Source: Pyxidicoccus fallax | GTDB taxonomy: Bacteria; Myxococcota; Myxococcia; Myxococcales; Myxococcaceae | Direction: 5' to 3' | Assembly: GCF_012933655.1 (NCBI RefSeq) | Contig: NZ_JABBJJ010000054.1 | Location: forward strand, 1 to 47,754 | Length of the DNA: 47,754 bases | Shown here: positions 16,912 through 24,325 of the stretch, in pieces | How the letters are laid out: every line of letters starts with the position of its first letter | Position numbering within the stretch: position 1 is the first letter of the stretch | Position numbers and translations under genes: made by a program | Notes under the pieces: model-generated | What the model was told of the DNA's origin: nothing | What the model saw: the letters and a program-made list of their open reading frames with translations, nothing else | The model's database searches: none

Positions 16912-18123
16912 TCACCGGTCCGCGGCGTAGACCGCGTCGCGAATCGCGTAGGGGAAGGCGCCCCACATGCCCTCGAACGTGGTGTTGGTGAGCGCCACCA
17001 CCGTGAGCCGCTGCTTCGGGTCCACGAACCAGTGATGGCCGTAGGCGCCCATCCACTCGAACGTCCCGGGCGACTGCGGGCTCTTCGCCTTCGCCGGGTC
17101 CACGAGCACACCCGCGCCGAAGCCGAAGCCCCAGCCCGGGCCCATGCTCTCCGCCTGCGGGCCGACCTGGTCACGCATCATCTGCTCCACCATGGACGTC
17201 GACAGCACCGGCGCGCCGCCGGTCCGGAGTGCCTCCAGGAACTTCAGGAAGTCACCCGCCGTGCCCACCATGCCCGCTCCGCCCGACGGGAAGGAGCGCG
17301 TGTCGAAGACGCGGCCGGGCGCGAAGGTCGTACCCCCGGGCTCGTTGGGGATGAAGTGGCTCTCACCCATGCGCACCGGCTCCGGCTTGCCATCCGCGTA
17401 GGGCGTCGCGAGCCGGGCGGCGTCCTTCACCGTGAAGCCCGTCTCCGACAGCCCCAACGGCCGGGTGACGAGCCGCTCGACCACCTTCGGGAGCGGCGCC
17501 CCACCCGCGCGGGCGACGACCTCGCCAAGCACATCGGTGGCCATCGAATACCCCCAGCGCCTCCCCGGTGCGTACGTCAGCGGCACCGAGCCGAGGCGGC
17601 GGAGGTTCTCCTGCATCGACAGGCCCGGCTGGTCCAGGCCAGTGGAGACCCGGGCTCGGTGATACGGGCCGTCCTTCGGCTCCAGGAAGTCGTAGGTCAG
17701 GCCCGCGGTGTGCGTCAGGAGCTGGCGTACGGTGATGACGGGCTCGCTGCCATCCGGCAGCTTGGGCCGGAAGGTCGGAATCCACTTCGTGACGGGGTCT
17801 TCCAGGCCGAGCTTCTTCTGCTCGATGAGCGCCAGCGCGGCGGCGGAGACGGGCGTCTTGGACAGGGAGGCCAGGCGGAACAGCGTGTCCTCTCGCATGG
17901 GCCGCTTCGCCTCGCGGTCCGCGAAGCCGGCGGCGCGCCGGTAGATGACCTTTCCATCCCGGGCGACGAGGACGACGGTGCCGACGATGCGCTTCTCCGC
18001 GAGCGCGCGGTCGATGACCGAATCCAGGCGTGCCGGGAGGGACTGCGTCGGGGTGGCTTCGGGACTGGCGGGGGCGAGTCCCAGACTGGCGGCCACCAGC
18101 AGGGTGGCGAGGACTGAGTGCAT
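16912..18123 (-). CDS. Serine hydrolase, beta-lactamase/esterase (class C-like) family
   Basis: 403 residues with signal peptide (MHSVLATLLVAASLGLAPAS). The SxxK motif with nucleophile Ser is LASLSKTPVS; the second motif is YSM in place of the Tyr-x-Asn of class C enzymes; C-terminal GAYGHHWFVDP may stand for the third box. This is the family that includes esterases and D-aminopeptidases, so lactamase activity is not implied. ATG 18123 has AGGAG eight bases upstream. It is divergent from a LysR gene across an 86-bp gap, the arrangement of ampC/ampR, so control by that regulator is likely. Confidence 0.85.
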   Translation of the reverse strand: MHSVLATLLVAASLGLAPASPEATPTQSLPARLDSVIDRALAEKRIVGTVVLVARDGKVIYRRAAGFADREAKRPMREDTLFRLASLSKTPVSAAALALIEQKKLGLEDPVTKWIPTFRPKLPDGSEPVITVRQLLTHTAGLTYDFLEPKDGPYHRARVSTGLDQPGLSMQENLRRLGSVPLTYAPGRRWGYSMATDVLGEVVARAGGAPLPKVVERLVTRPLGLSETGFTVKDAARLATPYADGKPEPVRMGESHFIPNEPGGTTFAPGRVFDTRSFPSGGAGMVGTAGDFLKFLEALRTGGAPVLSTSMVEQMMRDQVGPQAESMGPGWGFGFGAGVLVDPAKAKSPQSPGTFEWMGAYGHHWFVDPKQRLTVVALTNTTFEGMWGAFPYAIRDAVYAADR

Positions 18124-18209
18124 TGGCGGTGCTCCTGTGGTGTATCGCGACCGCGCCGGATGTAACGGGCCAGCCCTTGCCCGGCACCCCATGATTTCGT
18201 GGAGCCCCC

Positions 18210-19151
18210 ATGCGAAACCGTATGGGCCGCCCGGCGGTTCAACGACGAGGTCGAGCAACAGTGGATTGGGACGACTTGAGAATCGCGCTCGCCGTGGCGC
18301 GGCAGGGCTCGCTGAGCGCGGCGGCTCGGGCACTCGGGACGACGCAGCCCACGGTGGGCCGGCGGCTGGAGGCCTTCGAGCGCCGAATCGGCGTGAAGCT
18401 GTTCGAGCGCGACGCCCGTGGGCTCACGCCGACGCCGCTCTGCGCCGGCCTGCTAGAAGGGCTGGAGCGCATGGACGAAGGCGCCCTCACGGTGGAGCGT
18501 CGCATCGCGGCGCGCGACACCGGCCTCCAGGGGAGCATCACGGTGACGAGCCTCGACTGGTTCGGGGACTTCGTGCTGGCGCCCATCCTGACGAGGTTTG
18601 GCGCGCGGCACCCGTTGGTCACGCTGACGCTCATCAACGACGACCGCCGCTTCAACCTGTCACGCCGCGAGGCCGACCTCGCCTTCCGCCCCGGATCGTT
18701 CGACGAAGAGGGCCTCATCGAGCGCAAGGTGGCCGAGGTGTCCTATGGCCTCTATGCCTCGCCCGCGTACCTGGAGCGGTTCGGTCCTCCGGACTTCGCC
18801 TCGGGCTGTGCCGGTCAGCCCATCGTCGCGTTGCAGGAGCGGTCCCCCCGGTCACCGTTGGTCCGGTGGCTGCGTGGCCTCGCGCCCGAGGCAAGAGGGG
18901 TCCTGCACACCAACAGCATCTGGTCACAGCTCGCGGCCGCCGAATCCGGCGAGGTGATGGCCGCCCTGCCTCGCGTCCTCGGTGACCGCCGGCCGACGCT
19001 CCGGCGCATCGACACGCTGAAGGCCGGGCTGGTGCTGCCCATCAAGCTCGGCGTGCACGCGGACATGCGGGAGACGCCACGCGTGCGCGCTTTCATCGAT
19101 TTCGCCGTGAGCGAACTCAAACTGCGCGCCGTGGAGCTGAAGCCGGACTGA
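18210..19151 (+). CDS. LysR-family transcriptional regulator
   Basis: 313 residues. The N-terminal winged HTH is standard: DDLRIALAVARQGSLSAAAR, then ALGTTQPTVGRRLEAFERRI and GVKLFERDARGLTPT. The effector-binding half has ITVTSLDWFGDFVLAPIL and YASPAYLERFG, typical for the subgroup. ATG 18210 has GGAG five bases upstream; GTG 18261 (VDWDDLRI) is the usual family start and is also possible. It diverges from the serine hydrolase gene, its most likely target, with both promoters in 18124-18209. The gene ends just before the second hairpin array. Confidence 0.88.
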   Translation: MRNRMGRPAVQRRGRATVDWDDLRIALAVARQGSLSAAARALGTTQPTVGRRLEAFERRIGVKLFERDARGLTPTPLCAGLLEGLERMDEGALTVERRIAARDTGLQGSITVTSLDWFGDFVLAPILTRFGARHPLVTLTLINDDRRFNLSRREADLAFRPGSFDEEGLIERKVAEVSYGLYASPAYLERFGPPDFASGCAGQPIVALQERSPRSPLVRWLRGLAPEARGVLHTNSIWSQLAAAESGEVMAALPRVLGDRRPTLRRIDTLKAGLVLPIKLGVHADMRETPRVRAFIDFAVSELKLRAVELKPD

Positions 19152-19194
19152 GCCATGACGCGGCGGGGCCGACCGGCGAGGACCTGACGGGCCC

Positions 19195-19470
19195 ACACGG
19201 AATGGAGGTTCCATTCCAGGTGGAGCGCACCGAGCCGAGGCCGGGCAGCCTCCACGCGGAATGGCCATTCCGTTCCGGAGGGTGGCAGCTCGCTGAGGCG
19301 ACCGGCTACACGGAATGGAGGTTCCATTCCAGGTGGAGCGCACCGAGCCGAGGCCGGGCAGCCCCCACGCGGAATGGCCATTCCGTTCCGGAGGGTGGCA
19401 GCTCGCTGAGGCGACCGGCTCACACGGAATGGACGTTCCATTCCAAGCGGGGGCGCACCGAGGGCTGGCC
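19195..19470. repeat. Tandem array of 113-bp units with two hairpin types
   Basis: Type A hairpins GGAATGG-AGGTT-CCATTCC at 19199-19217 and 19312-19330, and GGAATGG-ACGTT-CCATTCC at 19426-19444; type B hairpins GGAATGG-CCATT-CCGTTCC at 19258-19276 and 19371-19389. A and B alternate in a unit of 113-114 bp, with almost identical spacers (GGTGGAGCGCACCGAGCCGAG after A, GAGGGTGGCAGCTCG after B; both over the first bases only). Type A stems are perfect. Degenerate unit sequence continues to about 19470. The array fills the gap between convergent stops at 19151 (LysR) and 19547 (DhaK-DhaL); nothing else is seen in 19471-19546. Confidence 0.85.
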
Positions 19471-19546
19471 TACGCCCCCCTTCCTGTTCATGCGAATCGA
19501 GGTGGCTCCGCGCGGCAGGACTCCTCCGCGTCCTGGGGGAGCCGCG

Positions 19547-21244
19547 TTACTGGATGTACGGCGTGAGCGCCTTCAGCCAGACGACCACCGCCGCGGCGCC
19601 GGCATCCGGTACTCCGAGCGCGCGCTCTCCCAGGTAGCTCGCACGGCCCAGGCGCGGCTGCATGCGCGAGGTCGCATCCGCGCCCTGCTCCGCCTCGCGG
19701 ACACACGCGGCCCAGGCGTCAGCCGGAGACTGTCCCGCCTTCACGGCCCCGGCGAACGCATCCGCCGCCGGCTTCAGCGCGTCCAGCATCGTCCGGTCGC
19801 CAGGACGCGCGCCGCCCAGCTCGGACACCGCGTCCACCGCGAGGCTGAACGCCTCCGCCCACGCGGCGGCATCCGTCTTCCCCTCCGACAGCCGGCGCGC
19901 CGCGCGCAGCAGCGCCGTGGCGTAGAACGGCCCCGAGCTGCCACCAATCGCCCGGCGCAGCGCCCCGCCCATCGCCGTCAGCGCGCGCGACGGGCTCGTC
20001 CACGAGGACTCCGGCAGCGCGCGAATCGCCTCGGCGCCACGCACGAGGCTGATGCCCAGGTCTCCGTCCCCCGCCGCGCTGTCCAGCGCCGTCAGCCGCG
20101 ACTCCGCCACATCCAGCGCGGTGGCCACCGCCAGAACCGCCTTCTTGAAGTGGTCCATCCCCGGCCGCGCCTCACCCGCCTCCACCGGCTTCGCCTGCGC
20201 GACCGACACGGTGCGCGGAGCCCGCTGCTCGGCCACCCGGCCCGCGCCCGGCCACGCCGGCGCGGTGGTCGCCGCGTCGAGCCACGCCAGCCGCGCGTCA
20301 TCCACCTTCAGTAGCGACAGCGAGCAACCCGGCATCTCCAGCGCGGACAGGAACGTCCCGCTCCACGCCCGCTCCACGCGCACGCCCGCCCCGCGCAGCA
20401 CCGCCAGCGCCCGCCGCGTGACGATGGCCAGCTCCATGGGCGGCGTGCCCCCGAGCCCGTTCACCAGCAGCACCACCCGGTCTCCCGAGTTGATGCGCCG
20501 GTCCTCCACAATCGTGGTCAGCAGCGTGTCCACCAGCGCGTCCGCCGGCTGCATCGGCACGCGCCGCACGCCCTGCTCGCCGTGGATGCCCAGGCCCAGC
20601 TCCAGCTCGTCCTCGCCCAGCGTGAAGCCCGGCCGCCCCGCCGCCGGCACCGTGCACGGCCCCAGCGCCACACCCATGGTGCCCAGCGCCGCCGCCGCCG
20701 CGGCCGCCTGCCGCGCCACCTCCGCCAGCGGCGCGCCCGACGCGGCCAGTGCCCCCGCCACCTTGTGCACCAGCACCGTGCCCGCGATGCCCCGCCGCCG
20801 CGCGGGCTCCACCGTGTCGTGCAGGGCCACGTCGTCCGCCACCACCACCGTCTCCACCGGAATGCCCTCCGCGCGCGCCAGCTCCGCGGCGAGCCCGAAG
20901 TTCAGCCGGTCCCCCGTGTAGTTCTTCACCACCAGGAGCGCGCCCGCCGGCCCCGCCACCGCGCGGATGGCGGCCAGCACCGCGTCGGTGCTCGGCGAGG
21001 TGAACACGTCCCCCGCCACCGCCGCGTCCAGCATTCCCGCGCCCACGTAGCCCGCGTGCGCCGGCTCATGCCCGCTGCCGCCTCCGGAGATGACGGCCAC
21101 CTTGCGCTGCCCGGCGTCCGCCGGAGTGTCCGCGCGCACCACCACCGTCTCCTCCTCCAGCAGCGCCTGCCCCGGAGCGAGCGCGACGAATCCTTCGAGC
21201 ATCTCGCGCACCACGGCGCGGGGCGAGTTGACGAGCTTCTTCAC
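19547..21244 (-). CDS. ATP-dependent dihydroxyacetone kinase (DhaK-DhaL fusion)
   Basis: 565 residues; phosphorylates dihydroxyacetone, or a similar triose, with ATP. DhaK part (~1-330): SGGGSGHEPAHAGYVG and substrate-binding His221 in LGIHGEQG, which forms a covalent hemiaminal with the ketone. DhaL part (~365-565): AAGDGDLGISLVRG with Mg-binding Asp residues, GSSGPFYATALLRAA and RPGDRTMLDALKPA. Fusion of both in one chain is the eukaryote/Citrobacter type that uses ATP rather than the PTS. GTG 21244 has GAGGAG nine bases upstream. No glycerol dehydrogenase is adjacent; the gluconokinase at 25828 is the only other sugar kinase nearby. Confidence 0.92.
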   Translation of the reverse strand: MKKLVNSPRAVVREMLEGFVALAPGQALLEEETVVVRADTPADAGQRKVAVISGGGSGHEPAHAGYVGAGMLDAAVAGDVFTSPSTDAVLAAIRAVAGPAGALLVVKNYTGDRLNFGLAAELARAEGIPVETVVVADDVALHDTVEPARRRGIAGTVLVHKVAGALAASGAPLAEVARQAAAAAAALGTMGVALGPCTVPAAGRPGFTLGEDELELGLGIHGEQGVRRVPMQPADALVDTLLTTIVEDRRINSGDRVVLLVNGLGGTPPMELAIVTRRALAVLRGAGVRVERAWSGTFLSALEMPGCSLSLLKVDDARLAWLDAATTAPAWPGAGRVAEQRAPRTVSVAQAKPVEAGEARPGMDHFKKAVLAVATALDVAESRLTALDSAAGDGDLGISLVRGAEAIRALPESSWTSPSRALTAMGGALRRAIGGSSGPFYATALLRAARRLSEGKTDAAAWAEAFSLAVDAVSELGGARPGDRTMLDALKPAADAFAGAVKAGQSPADAWAACVREAEQGADATSRMQPRLGRASYLGERALGVPDAGAAAVVVWLKALTPYIQ

Positions 21245-21393
21245 GGTGGCGTTCTCCTCACGCAGGTCGAGAGCAGACGCCCAAGGTGGACGGGCCGCGT
21301 GGGCACGTCAAGCACGACGCGTGTGCCTTGTCCGCCACACGCGCGCCAGCGTCACAATCCCATCCGTGACGCGCGGTGGTAGGGTGCGCGGCC

Positions 21394-21654
21394 ATGGCCA
21401 AGTCACCCTGCCCCGTGTCCCTGTCGCAGTTCCTCGAGAAGGCCGAGCCCCTGAAGGTCGTCATCAACGGCCAGGAGCAGCTCGCCGAGGTGAAGTCGTT
21501 CTCCACCGGCTCGTTCGGCTGGTACCTCAACAGCAAGATCACCGTCACCGTCGACGGCAAGCCGGTGTCCGTGCAGATCGGCATGAACCTCACCGTCGTC
21601 GGCTCGAAGGAAGCCGACCGCGGCACCCCGTCCACCCCTCCTTCCACGACGTAA
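21394..21654 (+). CDS. Conserved-looking small protein, unknown function
   Basis: 86 residues with no signal peptide. The core (VVINGQEQLAEVKSFSTGSF, GWYLNSKITVTVDGKPVSVQ) has an alternating beta pattern, a small beta-sandwich or barrel by appearance; the C-terminal 12 residues are Ser/Thr/Pro-rich. ATG 21394 lies 150 bp from the divergent dihydroxyacetone kinase start. Codon pattern is that of a real myxobacterial gene; no family is recognised. Confidence 0.65.
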   Translation: MAKSPCPVSLSQFLEKAEPLKVVINGQEQLAEVKSFSTGSFGWYLNSKITVTVDGKPVSVQIGMNLTVVGSKEADRGTPSTPPSTT

Positions 21655-21737
21655 CACCCAGGCCCTCGCGCCCCACTTCGCCGCCCTCGTGGCGCTTGTA
21701 GGATGGGGCCGCCTCGCCTCTTCTCCCGGAAGTCATC

Positions 21738-22631
21738 ATGTCCCTGCTGGAGCGTCTCCGGTCCCTGTTCGCCTCTTCTTCGTCGCCCGCCGCCGGAGAC
21801 GCGGCGGCCTCGCCATCCGCGCCCGCCGCCGGAGCCCAGGCGCCGGAGCAGCCGCCCGTCGTCACCCGCTTCCTCCAGGCCGGCGAGGTCGTGGTGAAGG
21901 AGGGAGACCCCGGCCGCTCCATGTTCGTCGTCCTGGAGGGCCGCGTGGCCGTGGCCCGCCAGCAGGCCCCGGGAGCCGAGCCCGTGGTGGTGGGACAGCT
22001 CGGAGCCGGCGAGTTCTTCGGCGAGCTGGCGCTGCTCACCGGCGCCGCGCGCACGGCCACCGTGGTGGCCGTGGAGGACGCCGTCGTCCTGGAGCTGTCT
22101 CCCACCGCCAGCCGCGAGGCCTGGACGGACTACGGCGTGGAGTCCCCCAAGCTGGAGCAGGCCGCCCGCGAGCGGCTCATGGCGGATGCCATCCGCAGCA
22201 ACCCGCTGCTCGCCACGCTGTCGCCGGAGCTCCAGGCGCAGCTCGGCGCCGCCTTCGTCCCCGTCACCGTTCCCGCCGGTGAGACGCTCCTCACCCGCGG
22301 CAAGCCGGGCGACGCCCTCTACCTGCTCCTGCGGGGCGAGTGTGAGGTGTTCCACACTCACGAGGACGGCCGGCACTCGCCGCTCGCGACGCTGAAGGAG
22401 GGCGCCCTGTTCGGCGAAATCTCCCTGCTGCGCAGCCGGCTGGCCACCGCCACCGTGCGGACGCTCACCCCCTGCACGCTGATGAAGCTGGACCGCGAGG
22501 TGTTCGAGAAGTCCTTCCTCATCCAGCCCAACCTGCGCGGCGCCCTGGTGCGGCTCGGCCTGGAGCGGCTGAAGCAGACGGTGCGGGTGATGGCGGAACC
22601 GACCCGCCCCTCGGACGACAAGGACGCCTGA
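21738..22631 (+). CDS. Protein with two cyclic nucleotide-binding domains
   Basis: 297 residues. An Ala/Pro-rich N-terminal linker (~10-38) leads to CNB domain 1 (RFLQAGEVVVKEGDPGRSMF, then FFGELALLTGAARTATV, a phosphate-binding cassette with FGE and Arg-Thr-Ala) and CNB domain 2 (TVPAGETLLTRGKPGDALYL, then LFGEISLLRSRLATATV). Domain 2 has Leu-Ala in place of the usual Arg before Thr/Ala, so its nucleotide binding is uncertain. There is no DNA-binding or kinase domain, so it may bind another protein. Two CNB domains resemble cAMP-dependent kinase regulatory subunits. Confidence 0.85.
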   Translation: MSLLERLRSLFASSSSPAAGDAAASPSAPAAGAQAPEQPPVVTRFLQAGEVVVKEGDPGRSMFVVLEGRVAVARQQAPGAEPVVVGQLGAGEFFGELALLTGAARTATVVAVEDAVVLELSPTASREAWTDYGVESPKLEQAARERLMADAIRSNPLLATLSPELQAQLGAAFVPVTVPAGETLLTRGKPGDALYLLLRGECEVFHTHEDGRHSPLATLKEGALFGEISLLRSRLATATVRTLTPCTLMKLDREVFEKSFLIQPNLRGALVRLGLERLKQTVRVMAEPTRPSDDKDA

Positions 22632-22696
22632 GGCCCGGAACGTTGGCGAGCGCTTTGCTATGTGCCCGGCCGGGCAGTCTGGGCGTGAGGTGGGCG

Positions 22697-23029
22697 ATGG
22701 CGGAGCAGTTCGAGGCGCGCAGGGCGTTGGTGGCGAAGGCGGTGACGTTGTTTCCGAATGACACGGTGGTGCGGGCGATGGCGCTGATGAAGCGCTACGG
22801 CCTGGACCGACTGCCGGTGGTGGACGAGTCGCGCGGGGAGCTCATCGGCGACGTGACGGCCGAGGACCTGCGGAAGGTGTGGGAGCACTCTCCCCTGGCC
22901 TGTATGTCGGAAATTCTTTCCCTGAAATCGTTGCAGGAGGACGAGGACGGCACCACCTGGCGGCCCCGGGTGACGCTGGTCTCCCCGCTGGTGGACGTGT
23001 ATCGCACCAGCAAGAAGTGGAAGCAGTAG
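22697..23029 (+). CDS. CBS-domain protein
   Basis: 110 residues. One CBS motif (VAKAVTLFPNDTVVRAMALM, then KRYGLDRLPVVDESRGELIG and DVTAEDLRKV) binds adenine nucleotides in many families, usually as a pair; the remainder is too short for a second full CBS domain, so a dimer would be needed. ATG 22697 has GAGG six bases upstream. A terminator-like hairpin follows at 23046. Confidence 0.78.
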   Translation: MAEQFEARRALVAKAVTLFPNDTVVRAMALMKRYGLDRLPVVDESRGELIGDVTAEDLRKVWEHSPLACMSEILSLKSLQEDEDGTTWRPRVTLVSPLVDVYRTSKKWKQ

Positions 23030-23045
23030 CTCCCCTCTGAAATGA

Positions 23046-23070
23046 GCGCCGCGAGGAAGATCCGCGGCGC
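23046..23070 (+). terminator. Terminator-like hairpin after the CBS gene
   Basis: Perfect 8-bp stem GCGCCGCG (23046-23053) / CGCGGCGC (23063-23070), nine-base loop, followed by TTATCG. It lies 17 bp past the CBS gene stop and before ATG 23084, and argues for that later ATG rather than 23042 as start of the next gene. Confidence 0.55.
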
Positions 23071-23083
23071 TTATCGTTGCCCC

Positions 23084-24169
23084 ATGAGCGAATCACGGGG
23101 CGGCAGGTGGAGCAGCGGGACGGAGGCCGTGCGCAGGCTGGGCGTGCGGTATCCCATCGTGCAGGGGCCGTTCGGTGGTGGACTGTCCACCGCGAAGCTG
23201 GCGGCCACGGTCTCCAACCTGGGCGGGCTCGGCTCCTTCGGCGCGCACATCCTGTCACCGGACGAAATCTTCCAGGTGACGAAGGACATCCGGTCGCTGA
23301 CGCCGAACCCGTTCGCGATGAACCTGTGGGTGTCGGACCATGACCCCGGCGGGCTGGAGCTGAGCCCGGAGGAGTTTGAGCGGGTCTGGGCCCTCTTCGA
23401 GCCGTACTACCGCGAGCTGGGGGTGCCGAAGCCCGAGCGCCCCCAGCGCTACACGTACCGGTTCGAGGAGCAGGTGGACGCGCTGCTGGAGGCGCGGCCT
23501 CCGGTGTTCAGCTTCGTCTTCGGCGTGCCCTCGGCCACCATCCTTGCCGAGTGCCGCAAGCGGGGCATCGTCACCGCGGGCGCCGCCACCTCCATCGCGG
23601 AGGCGCGAGCGCTGGACGACGCGGGCGTGGACCTCATCGTGGCCACCGGCTTCGAGGCGGGCGGACACCGGCCGTCGTTCCTCGCGCGGGCGGAAGACTC
23701 GCTGATGGGGACGCTCGCGCTCACGCCGCTCGTCGCGGACCGCGTGAAGGCACCGGTCATCTCCGCGGGAGGCATTGGCGACGGGCGCGGCATCAAGGCG
23801 GTGCTGACGCTGGGCGCGCAGGCCGCGCAGCTCGGCACCGCGTTCCTCGCCTGCGAGGAGTCCGGTGCGAGCCCCGCCCACCGCGCGGCCCTTTTCAGCG
23901 ACCAGTCCGAGCACACCGCGCTGACGCGCGCCTTCACCGGCCGCCTGGCGCGTGGCCTGCGCAACCGCTGGAGCGACGAGGTGGGGCGTGTCGCACAGCT
24001 GCCGCCCTTCCCCATCCAGAGCTGGTTCGCCTCCCAGCTGAAGCCCGCCGCCATCCAGGCGGGACGCACGGACCTCGTCTCGCTGTGGAGTGGGCAGATT
24101 GCCCCCAATCTCCGTCACCGGACGACACCGGCCTTGATGGAGTCGCTGATTCGCGAGCTGGAGTCCTGA
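23084..24169 (+). CDS. Nitronate monooxygenase family flavoprotein
   Basis: 361 residues, a (beta/alpha)8 FMN enzyme of the 2-nitropropane dioxygenase/enoyl-reductase family. Signs: VRYPIVQGPFGGGLSTAKL at the start of the barrel, GGLGSFGAH, ATGFEAGGHRPSF with the His usually used in catalysis, and the FMN-phosphate loop PVISAGGIGDGRGIKAVLTLG. It oxidises nitronates or reduces related compounds; the actual substrate is unknown. ATG 23084 is chosen since a hairpin precedes it, although no ribosome binding site is evident; ATG 23042 remains possible. Confidence 0.88.
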   Translation: MSESRGGRWSSGTEAVRRLGVRYPIVQGPFGGGLSTAKLAATVSNLGGLGSFGAHILSPDEIFQVTKDIRSLTPNPFAMNLWVSDHDPGGLELSPEEFERVWALFEPYYRELGVPKPERPQRYTYRFEEQVDALLEARPPVFSFVFGVPSATILAECRKRGIVTAGAATSIAEARALDDAGVDLIVATGFEAGGHRPSFLARAEDSLMGTLALTPLVADRVKAPVISAGGIGDGRGIKAVLTLGAQAAQLGTAFLACEESGASPAHRAALFSDQSEHTALTRAFTGRLARGLRNRWSDEVGRVAQLPPFPIQSWFASQLKPAAIQAGRTDLVSLWSGQIAPNLRHRTTPALMESLIRELES

Positions 24170-24208
24170 AACAGGTCCCGTGTCACGAGGCAAGGGTTCG
24201 TCTCACCT

Positions 24209-24230
24209 GGCTGAAGAAATGACTTCAGCC
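24209..24230 (+). terminator. Hairpin downstream of the nitronate monooxygenase gene
   Basis: Perfect 8-bp stem GGCTGAAG / CTTCAGCC with six-base loop AAATGA, extendable by a T-G and a C-G pair. It is 40 bp past the stop and has no T-tract. Confidence 0.5.
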
Positions 24231-24287
24231 GGCAAGTAACCCTGTTGCGGGTGCAATAAAGCCCCGGGGTCCACGTTCAGCACGTAT

Positions 24288-24301
24288 CCGGAATTTTCCG
24301 G
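24288..24301. promoter_or_regulatory. Palindrome upstream of the S37 peptidase gene
   Basis: CCGGAA-TT-TTCCGG, a perfect 14-bp palindrome in an AT-rich pocket, 24 bp before ATG 24326. An operator is plausible; no matching promoter elements could be assigned with confidence. Confidence 0.3.
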
Positions 24302-24325
24302 TAATTCGGACAGGGATCTCCAGAC

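Noticed and set aside
9681-19470. CRISPR array
   Set aside because: Spacers between the hairpins are themselves repeats, not unique, and no cas gene is near.
19202-20314. Plus-strand frame over the second array running into the dihydroxyacetone kinase
   Set aside because: Period 113-114 is not a multiple of three and the rest is antisense to a well-supported gene.
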